Origin: Rhizopus sp. PT2906
Taxonomy: Eukaryota > Mucoromycota > Mucoromycetes > Mucorales > Rhizopodaceae
Length of the DNA stretch: 33,167 nt
NCBI GenBank assembly: GCA_025529335.1
Contig: JAMYHX010000474.1
Span: 1 to 33,167, forward strand
Reading direction: 5' to 3'
Both the position numbers and the translations under genes were made by a program. The notes beneath the pieces were generated by a model that had not been told where the DNA came from, did not search any database, and saw only the letters and a program-made list of their open reading frames with translations. Each line of letters begins with the position of its first letter. Position 1 is the stretch's first letter. Shown one piece after another: positions 1 through 11,388 of this stretch.

Positions 1-1450
1 AAATGCTTAGATTTGCGAAGAAATCTTTAGATTTCTAGAAGAAATTGTTAGATGCGGACTAAAAATTTCCTACAGTGCTAAGGTCTGCTTCACTTTGCTT
101 TGCCAGCTCTGTTCACGGGGTACCTGATTCTTTATTCCAGAAGGAATTCTCCAGCTGCGTTGGATCATACCATTCGTCCATTGCTCATCAGCGAATTCGC
201 TAGATTTCTATACACATTGTCTCAAAATCTAGTCTTCTATTGTTTCCTCTCGCCTTATGGATTCCTTTCTTTATTGTTACACAACTGGGAGTCCAAGGGT
301 CACCCTGAGACAAGATTTCGACTTCATTTGCTATTTAGAGAGCTTCGATCTTCCATTTTACAGCATTTTGATATTTCGTTTCGTTCAGCTTTTCCAGCGC
401 ACTGATTAATCCTCAAACTGCCTTAATACTGCTAATTGCTGTCGTTACTCTATCGACAGATAACATACTACTCTTTTTGCAGCCTGTCTACCCTCCTCTC
501 TAGCGTATACCATTAAAGCTAGTCATAGATGTATGTGTCCACTAAGAGACCATGAAATCATTATGTCAAAAAGAATGGTTCAATGTTTTCTGAACCGTAC
601 TCGTCAGGATAAAATTTGGCTGGCTCCATTCTTCATCCATATGTTCCTCCCGGATTCCGCTGCAATACAGACTGCACATATCCATATTCTAGTTACTCAT
701 ACCAATGTGGATCCTTTTTCCTTCCTTGAAGCCATATCTCCACTACCATCTGACGGTGTTTCAATGCTCATATAGAGGACACATAATCAGGTTTATTTAA
801 TCTGTCAGATGCGGCCCTCCACCCATCTGATAACTCCAACAAAATAGAAAGCACGTCTCGTTCTTCCCTTTTATAGTATAACGTTATGATATTTGGTTTC
901 ATTTATTGCAATCAAAATCTCTAGTCGTACTACTCTTATTCAGCTTCTATCTGATATTTTCGACTTTGACACATGCATTCGCTGCTTTTCCAAGGTGGGC
1001 AATATTTTGGCTTTCATTTACCCTAGAAAAGAGCCCATCTGGAACACACATTTTGGCTCACCTTTTTCTGCTTCAACCTTATCTCAGACACTTCTTTACT
1101 TTCAGTTGTCATCGCACAAACAACAGTATGGCCCTCCTGCATCAGTTTTTTTCCCACTATGTTTTTACTTCTGTTTGGCGACACTATTGGCCCATGGTGT
1201 TTGATAATCAACTTCTTTGCTATGTGAAGATATTTTGTGATAGCCACGCTGTGCCCGTATCTTTATTCAAATAAGATATTAACCATAAACGTCGCCTCAG
1301 CTTCCACTACCATAATGCTGTTCTTTAATCCTACTTTTTTCGCTATCAAACGCAATCATCTACCTACACCCTGAACCATAACAAAAACCAAAAAAAAATA
1401 ATGCAATGATTATTTACAGTTCTTAATAAACCCCGAATTACCCGTGGCGT
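1..1450. other. Non-genic stretch, no confident gene
   Basis: Several open frames of 70-120 codons occur on both strands (for example 100-405 +, 906-1274 +, 1023-1247 -). They overlap each other, have no recognisable motif, and cannot be joined by plausible splice sites. The sequence may be an old, eroded mobile element, but nothing here identifies one. No tRNA or rRNA was seen. A protein search of all six frames would be the test. Confidence 0.4.
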
Positions 1451-1875
1451 TTATCTAATCCTTAAATATTGATGTATAGTTGTTGATCCCTCTGCATGAC
1501 AGCTTAGCGGTTGTTTTGAGATTTGCACTTTAAAAGCAGCCCCTGACATTATTTGATCAGCCAAGTAACATACTTCGTGCTTATCACTCAGTAATTGGAA
1601 CGTTTCAAAAGATTTAGCGCCAGTCCCTTCAGTAAACCCTAACTCATAAAAGTTAAGAAGAAGGTCACAGTATTTTATTCTCATTTCTCTTGTTGTAGTA
1701 TCAATATACCTGATCATGCTTCTTGCTTCTTTGTTAGCTGGGGATCTTTAAGCATTTCCATAGAATTAGTCGTCCATATTCTTGCATTATCCGAAAATAA
1801 GGAACCATATGATCCTGTCTTCGTTATAATACTCGCTATGACTGTCATTAACTTGCATCTTTGTTAGAGTCTCTG
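1451..1875 (-). pseudogene. Degraded coding relic of unknown family
   Basis: On the minus strand an 88-codon open frame (1451-1717) is preceded by two shorter in-register pieces reaching about 1875. Joined by frame changes, these pieces read like protein: charged, with few rare residues, including ETLTKMQVNDSHSEYYNEDR and then IITKTGSYGSLFSDNARIW. The shifts lie near 1710 and 1815 and neither is bracketed by a good intron. This is what a decayed gene looks like. I do not recognise the family; it could belong to one of the repeated hypothetical gene families of Mucorales. Chance open frame is the alternative. Confidence 0.35.
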
Positions 1876-2204
1876 TGCATCAAAGTTTAAAATGTAACTG
1901 AGAGTAAATATATACTTTTCTTTCTGGTACACGACGATGGCTAAGAGTTCTAATAAACATTAGATGAACTAAACCAAGAACTTGCTTCTGTTACGCATCA
2001 TGCAATGCATATTGTTTCCTTTATTTATCAAGCATAAGGGAGTATCTTTTGCATGCACTATCTTGCCATTGCTATTTGTACATATTATTATTCAGATAAC
2101 TAACCTATTGTTTGTTACATTCAACAGTACTTCTTTCATGCAGATATATTTATTTCTGTATGAATTGTGCAGGAAGATCAGCATAGCTTAGATATAAAAA
2201 GCAG
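1876..2204. other. Upstream region of the glycosyltransferase gene
   Basis: AT-rich, with no supported gene. The open frame at 1982-2191 (+) is short and has no motif. A TATAAAAA string at 2194 lies only about 10 nt before the ATG at 2205. It is too close to be a core promoter for that start, although the second Met codon 17 residues on would leave about 60 nt. Confidence 0.4.
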
Positions 2205-4088
2205 ATGGAAAAAAAGGAGTTGAACCTCTTTCTATTGTATTCATTCGTCTGTTTAATGAAATTATCTACCATCACACTTACTTTGCTTACTGCAGCAAGC
2301 CAATTGGCTATGGGGTCAACCCAAGAAACGTTTGATCTGACAGCTAACTTCCGTGAACCAAAGAATATTCTGTTTGCTTGTAGCATAGGTGGATCGTCCC
2401 ATGTTATTTGGGTATTAGAGATCCTTGAAGAACTAGCTGCTAGAGGACATCATACAACCTTTTACACAAGAGTAAGTACACAAAGGCGATAGCCAACTTC
2501 ACATTACTGATGGTTTTTATAGGAAGATCAAGCCAAATTTATCAAAAATTATCCTTCTGTTGAACTTGCCTTGAGCGGCCCTGCTGTATTTAAACCAGAA
2601 CAGTTTCGCATTATAATGGAAAAGATAATTTCTATGGAAACAGTAGACAGAGTTATTGACATGGAAAAGCGCTTTTTCACAAATTTTACAAATGGTATAA
2701 GCAATATGACTCTTGCTAAATACAGTTGCTAAGAGCTATACATAGAATACTATAAGCATCGCGATATAATCGAACAAAAGAAGATAGACGTAATGTTATG
2801 TGACCACCTTAACATAGCTTGTGTGCAAGCCGCCAAGTCAGCCAAGGTACCCAGCATTATAACATTAACAATGGCTCTAGGCCCAGGTAAGGCGCTATAC
2901 ACTCTGATGTCCTTCTATTTTGTACTCATGCTTTCATTAGACGCTTCTGCACCATATATTAACTCCGATGTGGCTAACCTGCATCGTCCTACAAGCAAAG
3001 GTGTTCCATTTCACGAAAGACTCGTTGATAGAGTCATCAATCCTTTGCGTTTCTTCATAGGTACTCAATCGTTTTCCAAAATAATTGCTCAAGAACAAAT
3101 GTCACTTGGTATCAAGCCCATAATTACTCCCTCAAAGAGTTGGGAGGACAGTATCAAGATTGTGAATACCGCTTTTGGCTTTGAATTTCCTCGTCCTGTC
3201 GGTCCTTTGGTTGAACTCGTAGGCCCTATTATTGCCCAAAAACATTCTACTCTCAACGCTGAACTTCAAACCTTCCTTGATCATCATCGAAAAGTCGTTT
3301 ATGTCGCCTTTGGCCAATGGGCCATACCAAAACCAAGTGACATTAAGCTCATCTTGACAGCCTTGCTTGAGAATATGGAAACCAAGCATATTGACGGCAT
3401 CATATGGTCTACTCGTGGCATTCGAGACCTCTTCCCAGACACAATCACCACTCGATCTAACACAACCTACGACGTCAACAGCTTCTTCACAAACCCTGCT
3501 GATAACTCCAACATCGCCTTCGTTAACTGGGCACCTCAGGTCGCCATTCTTCATCACCCCTCCACTTGCCTATTCCTCACACACGGTGGGGTAGGTTCCC
3601 TATACGAGACAATGCATGCTGCTGTGCCTATAGCTGTATTCCCTTTTTTCGGTGACCAACCCGCCACGGCTGTTAGCGTCGAGCATTCCAGTATTGGGCG
3701 ATGGTTCAAGCGAACACTGAGACAAGATCAGGCAACTGAATTGGTGAGGGATATTGTTGATGACCCCACAGGCAAGTACAAGGAAAATATTAGCAGGTTT
3801 AAGGCACTGGTTCAGATTAGAAATGCACGTGGCAAGCAACGAGGAGCTGATCTGGTAGAAGAGGTCATGTTTACCCATGTGAACGGAAAGATTGAGCAGA
3901 GAAGGGATATTCGTCGAGACCTTTCATTCTTCAAGGCATACAACTTGGACATCTACTCATTTGTGTTGGTTTCCTTGGTTACATTTGCTTATGGTCTTTA
4001 TCGCCTTGCCTTTGTCCTCTATTATCTGGCTTTCAATACGGTATCTGTTCTAAAGATGAAGTCGGATAAAAGGCTGAAAACAAATTGA
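2205..4088 (+). CDS. UDP-glycosyltransferase (GT1/UGT family), membrane anchored
   Basis: Predicted to transfer a sugar from a UDP-sugar to a small lipophilic acceptor such as a sterol or lipid, at the ER or secretory membrane. Exons are 2205-2471, 2523-2694 and 2734-4088, giving 597 aa; the 51- and 39-nt introns are GT-AG and restore one frame. Residues 1-36 form a signal peptide; an alternative start is Met18. The N-terminal acceptor fold has the usual GSSH motif with a candidate catalytic His at about 66. The C-terminal donor fold carries the UGT signature at about 408-452: FVNWAPQVAILHHP, then LTHGGVGSLYETM, then FGDQPATA. A hydrophobic segment at about 552-580 followed by a lysine-rich tail (KSDKRLKTN) suggests a type I membrane protein with a short cytosolic tail, as in animal UGTs. 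Acceptor and donor cannot be told from sequence. Confidence 0.93.
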
Positions 4089-4156
4089 GCTGCTTACTCT
4101 TCTTATTTATGTATGATTTTCAAAAGTGATATTTTATTTTAACTAGAAGACTAATT

Positions 4157-4162
4157 AATAAA
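4157..4162 (+). terminator. AATAAA polyadenylation signal of the UGT gene
   Basis: An AATAAA hexamer lies 68 nt after the stop codon of the glycosyltransferase gene in AT-rich sequence, the normal place for a poly(A) signal. It also sits just outside the end of the Fanzor relic on the other strand. Confidence 0.5.
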
Positions 4163-4176
4163 GAACAACGTTTTAT

Positions 4177-6422
4177 TCATTTTATACTTACCGAGGCGTT
4201 AAGGAATGCGCTGCCGTTATGGACAGGGCATAAATCCAGGAGCACAGTTAATCTTTTGAAGGGGGAGGGAGAACTTTCATTGTCGTGTTTTGATTTATAA
4301 ACGAAGATATTATATATGTTTAATGCACTATTCACATCGCGATTCCAAACCGTACCACAAGATTCACATTTGAGGACAGAGTGTACTCTTCGCTTTGATC
4401 TAGTAATTAACATGTTATTTAATTGTTTGGATTTGCACTTGTTACAGATCTGACTCGTTAAGTACTCGTCAACGTAAACAAATTCGGCCCCCCGTTAGAT
4501 TGTTTGTATTTTCATTTGGTGATCACATTTCTACAATGACAACATTTGTTTAGTCCAAAATAAAAGCCATATAAGCATACGTGCGCAAACTTTTTGGAAC
4601 GTGAGGTCAAGCTTTCAGGTGTCTTGTAACCTATTTTTGAAAAAATCAAAGACATTACAGTACCATAAAGTTAAGTCATTATCGTTCCTTTGACCTGGTT
4701 TGATGTTGTTGTCACATTGTTTGGCAAGTTTCCAAAAAGATTGAGCATCAATATGTATACTCTTGAAACCAATCTTGTACAAAGGAAGTGAAGAAAAGTA
4801 TCTTGATCCTCAAGAGTCAGTGTGTTTGAGAGGCATGAAGGTCTTATCTTGAATTCTTTCTTGTACTGTTTTGATAAAGGTTTGAACAGCATCAATATCC
4901 TTTTTATCAACGCTCTTCACTTTGCTTGTTATTTTCAAGGTCTTGTTGGAATTGATAGCGGCCAAAGTGTTTTCCCTTAATGATCTGTACTTGCTTGTAT
5001 TCTGTTTCTTGACAAAAGGAAGCTATTGTAACTTTCTATGAATGTAATTGCTTGATGCTTTGTCTTGAGGCTTCATTTCTTGAATGAATTTCTTTTGTCC
5101 TATTTCATTCTGAATAAAGTGTAACCATTTCATGTAGCATTGAAGTTTGGCATACAGATTAGCTTCACTTGGTACGTCAGTATCATTGGGAGCATCGTAC
5201 GTTGACCAGAAAGTAAGAAATCTACTGACAATGGTTTCATGTCGTTCAATTCGGTCTACAATGGATGGCCAGGCAGATTTGGGATTTATCTTTTGTTGGA
5301 AGATATATTTTGCTAAAGATTTGCGCTGCTTGACTGTTAGGTTATCACCACAAACGTAAGGAGAGGTCTTGTCTGATAGTTCGATCTTCATAAGTAGAGC
5401 ATACATAGTTGCGGACCAGTGTTTCATATTGCTTAGCCATGGATGATACAATGGTCATATATCTTTTACTTGCGTACTTGTCCAAGTCAGATTGAGTAAA
5501 AGAAGTAGATTCATAAAAGGTCTTGAAGCTCTTCTTGATACTATCAGAGACATGTTTTCCTTGGCCAGCAAAGATGGAAAATATATTATAGAACAGGTTT
5601 TGAATGACTGCAGGTAGTTCTTCACCATTCTTGAGAAGTTCCAAGAAATAGTAATTAGCAAAAATGGATCCATCGTATACCAGTTGAGTAATATGGTCAA
5701 CTACTTCTTGAATCAAGGTAACGAGCTTGGGATATTTGTAAGTATTAGCCAAAGATGTCTTGATTACAAAAGCTTTCTCGACAGTATTCTTGGGCTTTGG
5801 AAGCTTCGTTTTTGACTTATTCATAGGACACAACTTGTTGGAGGAGCGAGAGTGATCGGTTCCACCACAAGAAGGACATCTAACTTGTTTTCGCTCATTT
5901 CCTATCATCTTGTTCTTTTTTTTTTATTTTTAAGTGCTTCAGTCTTATCAACCTTGTCTTAGTATTTCTTGGAGATCTTGATAGGAGCAGAAGTACAGCT
6001 AGTGGAAGGAGTAGGAGCAGGTAATACAACTTGAACACTTGTATCTTTGTTAACTGTAGACATATTTGTCTTTTCATTGATAACAATATTTGAGGGACCA
6101 GGAGTAGATGTGTCTTTTTTAACAGCTTTCATAGTACGAATGTTCTTGTCTATTGCAAAATCTGTTATAAAACAGATGGAGCCAATAGATGTTATATTTA
6201 TCTTTTCTAAGTAATGGAGTTTCTTGAAAGTTATCATCGCTTGCTTCAAAAGCTGTATTGTTGAATAAATTTGTTTGCGTTTATGCAAACGAAGAAGGGA
6301 ACCCGCGATCGACAGCTAATGGATCCTTAATATATTCCATATAGACTTATATCTTACATACCTTTCCCTTTGTTTCGCTTTGCCTTTGGAGGCGGAGGAT
6401 CATCGTCTTACTTTCGCTTCAT
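4177..6422 (-). pseudogene. Fanzor-type (eukaryotic TnpB-like) nuclease pseudogene
   Basis: The C-terminal part shows the TnpB/Fanzor hallmark: VDEYLTSQICNKC (about 4480-4435), then KCESCG, then WNRDVNSALNIYN (about 4372-4318). This is a four-Cys zinc knuckle followed by the RuvC-III Asp motif. Further upstream on the same strand are YFSSLPLYKIGFKSIHID, a helical region (5023-5451), and an N-terminal CPSCGGTDHSRS knuckle (about 5880). The likely start is ATG 6422, followed at once by an in-frame TAA and then a Pro/Lys-rich leader (DDDPPPPKAKRNKGK). It is broken: in the main frame there are stops at 5023, 4810, 4615, 4531 and 4495, and one-base frame changes near 5380 and 5930. No DPG-type RuvC-I motif is found, so a large internal piece seems lost. 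Intact relatives are RNA-guided DNA endonucleases carried by eukaryotic transposons. Catalytically dead as read. Confidence 0.85.
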
Positions 6423-6729
6423 GTTGAAGTAAAGAAAAAAGGGAAAGGCAGCTACGAATAGCCTTGTCATGTTAAATTAACGATCGACAACATTGTTTTT
6501 ATTAGTTAATCATATTTTCTTTAATAATAAAATGGCTCTCGATTAAAAAAGCACTCCACTTTTGACACACTACACATCTTATTGTGATCTCCAAAGTAGT
6601 TTTCTTTATAAAAGTGATGGGATAAAGATACTAAAATAACACACGATGGTCATGAATCATTATCTAAACACCGGGAACAGTGATTGAAGAAGTAACAGTG
6701 AAGAGGGAAAAGAAACACAAACCTCAACG
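6423..6729. other. Gap between Fanzor and Helitron relics
   Basis: AT-rich, with no open frame of note and no clear terminal inverted repeat, palindrome or CTRR-type Helitron end by eye. The Helitron reading is lost just left of 6730. This gap would be the junction if the two relics belonged to one element. Confidence 0.35.
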
Positions 6730-7889
6730 TCATCCACATGTTCCATGATGAAATGTCAGTACGCAATTCGTATACACGTATGAAGCATGCGTCTGGCTGA
6801 TACGTTGAAAGTGCTGCTCAAAATCATATCCTTGACCGAGACTATCATTTCTACTGCTGCTTCTCAAAGTAAGAACGATGTCACGGAAGTTTCTGTCAAT
6901 ATACTCAATAGGAACAACTGCAGCAACTTCCTCCATCGTTGTCAGGTTGTGAGTACGTCTAACGCCTCCTTCAATCAAATGCATTCTCATCGATGAACTG
7001 ATGATACCATAAGGTGATCCGCTTTCGGCAGAGCTATTGTTGTTAGCTCTATCCTCGCTGTTGATTCTGGAGCTTTCATGGTTGCTCAATATTTCATATG
7101 CATGACGATAAATGCGTGCATTGAGAAAGCAGTGTTGAAAGATTTTCTATAATTTCATTGATTAAATTTTCATTCCTTTCTGATAGTCTCTGAGCATCTT
7201 ATGAAGGATCACAGATGTACAATTGAGCAATAAAGATGTGTTGCCCTCAACTGAGAGTAGAGGCCCTTGACGGTGACATAGAGCGTCGTGGATCCGAAAG
7301 GTGCTTGGTCCACCTCTGTTACTGTTGGCATTACGCTCCTCAGCTGAGACAATGTCACATTCTAAAGAGGTAAACGCAAAGGCAGCGTTATATTGACGGA
7401 GATTGTCCTTAAAATGACGTCTTTGGATGTCTGTACTTGCAAGTAAGTCCTTCAAGTACTCAGGTGGATCAGGCAAGAGTTGCAACTGGATTGATCCCCG
7501 CTTGCAACATGATCCCAGCTAGGATTTCTCAACGATGTTTTTTACCTTTCATCGATCCCGTGCAAGGCATTACAGTGGGAGCATCTCTTGTCCATTCGTC
7601 CAAGGTCCAAAGGATGAAGGCAAGAAAGCTGAGAGATATAGGCAGCAGGTTTTGCCCTGGGTCTGCCTCTGGGTCTATTTTCAGCATCAGAAGACTCAAC
7701 TGTTCTTCTTGGTCTGCCTCTAGGTCTAGTAGTAACGCCAGTTTCTTCTTATTGGTCTTTGACACGATGTCTACGACGCGATGCTGCTACTCGTTTTCTG
7801 CATGCTTGACATGTAGGATGGCATGAGTAAACGGGTAAAGGTGCATGGCAGGAAGAGCAGCTGGCTATACTTTGGTTGTTGTTTTCCAT
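6730..7889 (-). pseudogene. Helitron Rep/helicase gene, N-terminal relic
   Basis: Reading down the minus strand from ATG 7889: a Cys-rich knuckle (CSSCHAPL, CHPTCQACRKR), two AT-hook-like RPRGRPR motifs (about 7725-7665), then LDLGRMDKRCSHCNALHG and LPDPPEYLKDLL. After these come RQYNAAFAFTSLECDI and FRIHDALCHRQGPL, then YRHAYEILSNHE, SMRMHLIEGGVRRTHN and FRDIVLTLRSS. This order matches the helitron-like N-terminal domain of Helitron proteins (established family knowledge). It is dead: TAA at 7749 and 7542, and frame changes near 7515, 7230 and 7140. The reading stops at about 6730, before the HUH Rep and helicase domains, none of which is present in this window. Confidence 0.88.
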
Positions 7890-8188
7890 TGCTCTAATAA
7901 GCGTCAAGATGGGAGCATAACATTAGTGAACAGGGACTATATGAATTGGCCCTTTATTCTCATTTTTTTTTTCAAGGCATGTCCATACCTGATTCTTTTC
8001 AAAAGGGCTTTATTGTAAAAATAAATATCAGGAGAGAGGAAAAAGGGGAAAGTAAGCTCATGATTGTGGTCCGAGACTCGGTTCGAACAAATGGCAAAAA
8101 AAGGCTTAGAGTGCGGTAAATTTCCGGTAAAAGTTTGTGTTACTTGCATATTCTTCGACTATTTTCCGACGTATTTTATTTTAATAAG
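7890..8188. other. Spacer between Helitron relic and Zn2Cys6 gene
   Basis: No supported gene. This 299-bp spacer holds the 3' flank of the transcription factor gene and sequence upstream of the Helitron relic start. The open frame 8064-8834 (+) is mostly the antisense of the transcription factor and was discarded. Confidence 0.4.
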
Positions 8189-11044
8189 TTACCAATATAA
8201 GATATCATTAGACGGCGATGCTTTAGATGCCTGGTTATTATTACTACTTGACTCAAAGGATGCTCTAGGATCTAACGAGGTGGGTGACGATACAAAAACA
8301 GGAGTTGAGGATGAATTTGTATTATTACCATTGTCCAAAAATCCAAGCAGTACACTTTTTGAAGGCGAGCTTGGCAAATCTAGTGAGATGTTGTTGCTTA
8401 GCATAGACGATCGCGCCCTTGATTCAGTCTTTGGCGTTCCGGCCATAAAGGGAGATGAAGAAGTAACTGGAGAAGAGATATCGTCTGTGCTGGAGAGCAG
8501 AAGGGATGCTATGGGCGTGTTACTATTGTTGTTATTGTTGTTATTTTGCCCAGTAAGATATCCAAAGTACGTATTCCACGCATCAGTATCTAACGAGGTT
8601 GGCATACCCCAAAACGCCGAAGACAAAGGATCAAATGGTGATTGTGACTGTTGTTGTTGTTGCTGTTGTTGTTGTGCTGGGTTTGCCATGATTCCTGGTG
8701 CGGCGAATGGGTCCATAGCAGGTGTGATGTCCAGGAGAGAAGATCGTTCGGGTGATGACGACTGTCGACCGTTCAGATCACTGGGTGGAGGTGATTGCGA
8801 CCGTCGATCTCGCACAGAAGAAATAGGTATCTGAGAAGTTGAATTGAACAACGGAAGGTCCATATCTTTTGGACCACTCCATTCTTTGTCTATTTTCGAT
8901 TCAGACTCGGTGCCATTTTCTGGTGAATTGGGCACAGCTATGGCTGGAGGAGGAGTTGGCTGTTTGGCTTCCTTTTTCGGCACGTATTCGTTGCTTTCTA
9001 GTCTTATATCTCGCAATCCTGCCAACTCGCCTAGAATGTTGCTACATCGAGCAGCGTTCATCCACGTCGTTTCGAGCTCATCCAGTGCCTTCATTATTTT
9101 ATTGATATTGATCTTGGCCTCAAACGCATCATAAGGGTCTCCAAAGGATGCTGTCTTGATAAAGATGATACCGGCTGTAAAAACGAAATAGACTGCGAAA
9201 TTGTAAAGGTACCTCAGGTGATTTTCTTCCAGCATGATGTTGACAATGTCTAATATTGATAATGCCGCTGAGAGACATATCTTGTAGCATGGTTGTGATA
9301 CCAAAGATTTGGACTGAGCTGGTCCTGGTATAAAGGATCTGTGCAGCAAGATAACTGTAGTGTAATAGATTAAATGTAACTGACAGATAGGTGCAGGAGG
9401 GTCTGGGCCCTTTTCACCTATCTGCGTATTCGGCAACTTGTACTGTAGTGACATAGGCAGGTTTTGGTGCCACCGAGTCAATTGGCGACTGAGGGTTGTT
9501 AAGATTTGATCTGCATACTGTGAAGAGGTGTGTAGTTTGGCTTTTGCATAATAAATGTTTTTAAGTACGTGGCCAAGGATATCACATATTTTGATGCTCT
9601 GAATAAATGTTTCAAGCAGACTGGCTGGTGGCCTAGACGGCTCCTTACTGGACGTAATGGCTTCATCGTCATCGACAGAAGGGAAGGGCGCATCACAATC
9701 TTTTTCTTCAAAGTTAGACGATCGACCATAGACTGCACTGATCAGTCTGTCAACAATAAAGCAGCACCAAAACACACGCTTTCGTCGCTCCCTATCTTCA
9801 GGTGATATGTTCCAATGATCACAATTACGATTCAAACCCAAGTCTTGTGCCATGCGAAACGCCTGTAATACAGATCAATATAATTGTATTTTTGCTACCA
9901 ATGATGAACTTACCATACCACTGTACAGCCAGGCTCTTGCCGGTTTCATTGCGCCCATTTGGTGACTTGCTAGTAGCAGCAATGCCTGTACAGTCGATAT
10001 CTTGGGTCTGTCATAATAATCATCTAGCAAGCAGCGCGCTCGTTCAAAAAAGATATCTCCTGCCGTATCAGGAGACGCCAAATCAGATCTTACACGAACG
10101 TCAGGACTGATTCTCGAAGCTACCGCGTAGATTGCGTTCAGTAAAAGAGGAGATAAGGGCTCTGATGGACAACTGGGACATGTCAGACGCTTTTTATAAA
10201 ACATGGGAAGGACTGGATAAAAGTGAAGAAAGTATAATTGAATGAGGTGTTCTGATAGATCCTGTGGTGGCAGCTCAAATGGATCCACAGGATATTTCTT
10301 CTTGGCTGATTCTTTTGTCACCTTGTGCTGATAACCTGAGAAATGAAAAGCACCGTTTTGATACGTTCTACTGTTGGATAGCAAGTAGAACCCTGATGAT
10401 TTACCAAGGTATCTCACCTGGCCTGTTTCGTCCATGGTAAGCTGTCCTGCAGCATCATCTTCTTCAGTAGGTGTTTCGGGTATATCACTGTGACTCAGTG
10501 TAGGACTTTGAATCAAGGGTGGACTATCTGATTGTTGATGTTGATGATGATGATGATGTTGTTGTTGTTGTTGTTGTAACTTGTTGCGTTGCCTTCTACG
10601 TTGTGGTCTCGACTTTATTTGTTCACCAAAAGATGTTTCTAACGGAGATTGTAATTCTTGCAGTATCTCTTTCAATTTTGGATCTTCTTTATTATCTTTA
10701 TTTTCTGCAATTGTTTGTAAATAACCTTCTAATTTTTGTAATCGATTCTCAATAGCTTCAATATACCCTTTTGGAGGACCTCGCTATTGATCGATAGAAT
10801 GAGTTTAAATTCTACGTTTATCAATGACTCACTTTTTTCGTTGTATCTTTATAAGTGCATTCTGTATCAAGTTGCTGACAGTTATTACAAATAGGCAATG
10901 TTCCATCGCATTTTATCTTCTTTTTTCTACATATGTCACTATGAGATATTATGAGTATCAGTAATGTTAATACATTCATATTTACCATGCACGGCTTACT
11001 CTCTGCCTTTTACTTTGACTGCCTTCGTCATTACTAAGCGACAT
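8189..11044 (-). CDS. Zn2Cys6 fungal transcription factor
   Basis: DNA-binding regulator of the fungal-only Gal4-type class, acting in the nucleus. Exons on the minus strand are 11044-10986, 10938-10833, 10783-9914 and 9862-8189, giving 902 aa; all introns are GT-AG of 47-51 nt. The zinc cluster is complete, with Cys at 20, 23, 30, 37, 40 and 47 (CX2CX6CX6CX2CX6C); the first Cys codon is split by intron 1. A short coiled-coil linker follows (IENRLQKLEGYL). A Gln/His run lies at about 100, and the fungal-specific regulatory domain starts near 190 (LIQLYFLHFYPVLPMFYKK) and contains ARAWLYSGMAFRMAQDLGLN. The C-terminal third is low-complexity with Gln and Asn runs and many SP/TP sites, typical of activation regions. 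Xylanase-regulator or cutinase-regulator relatives are the nearest guess; the target genes are unknown. Confidence 0.92.
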
Positions 11045-11388
11045 TTTGAATTTCAAAGGAAGAAAAAAAAAGTTCGATTTATCCGAACTGAAAAAGACCT
11101 CGTTTGAGTCAGAAGATGAGCAAACTGCAGCCTAAAATCTTGAGCGGATTTTCAACAAATGAAAAATTGCTTAGCAAAAAAGGTCAAAGGCAAAAGAATT
11201 CTCTTTTGCAAGGGAACCTGTAGAGCTATTTTTAGAGTAATATTGTAACCAAGGAATAAAAGCTAAAGATAAATAAATAACGCAGCACATTGGTCAAAAT
11301 ATGATGGAGTTGTCTAACACTTTTAACCAAAAAATGTAAAAGACTTTTTCGAAATTGTTTCTTGTGCCGCCTTTATGCTTCTAATAGA
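11045..11388. other. Promoter region of the Zn2Cys6 gene
   Basis: AT-rich sequence upstream of the transcription factor start, with an A-rich stretch just before the ATG on the complementary strand. No clear TATA box and no open frame worth reporting. Confidence 0.35.

Noticed and set aside
1..1300. Cluster of overlapping 75-120 codon frames considered as a retrotransposon
   Set aside because: No reverse transcriptase, integrase, transposase or LTR motif could be read on either strand.
3132..3557. 141-codon minus-strand frame inside the glycosyltransferase gene
   Set aside because: Shadow of the UGT coding frame, with no independent motif.
8064..8834. 256-codon plus-strand open frame with Leu and Cys runs
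   Set aside because: It is the antisense of the Gln/Asn-rich C-terminus of the Zn2Cys6 gene; the runs are the complements of CAA/AAC repeats.
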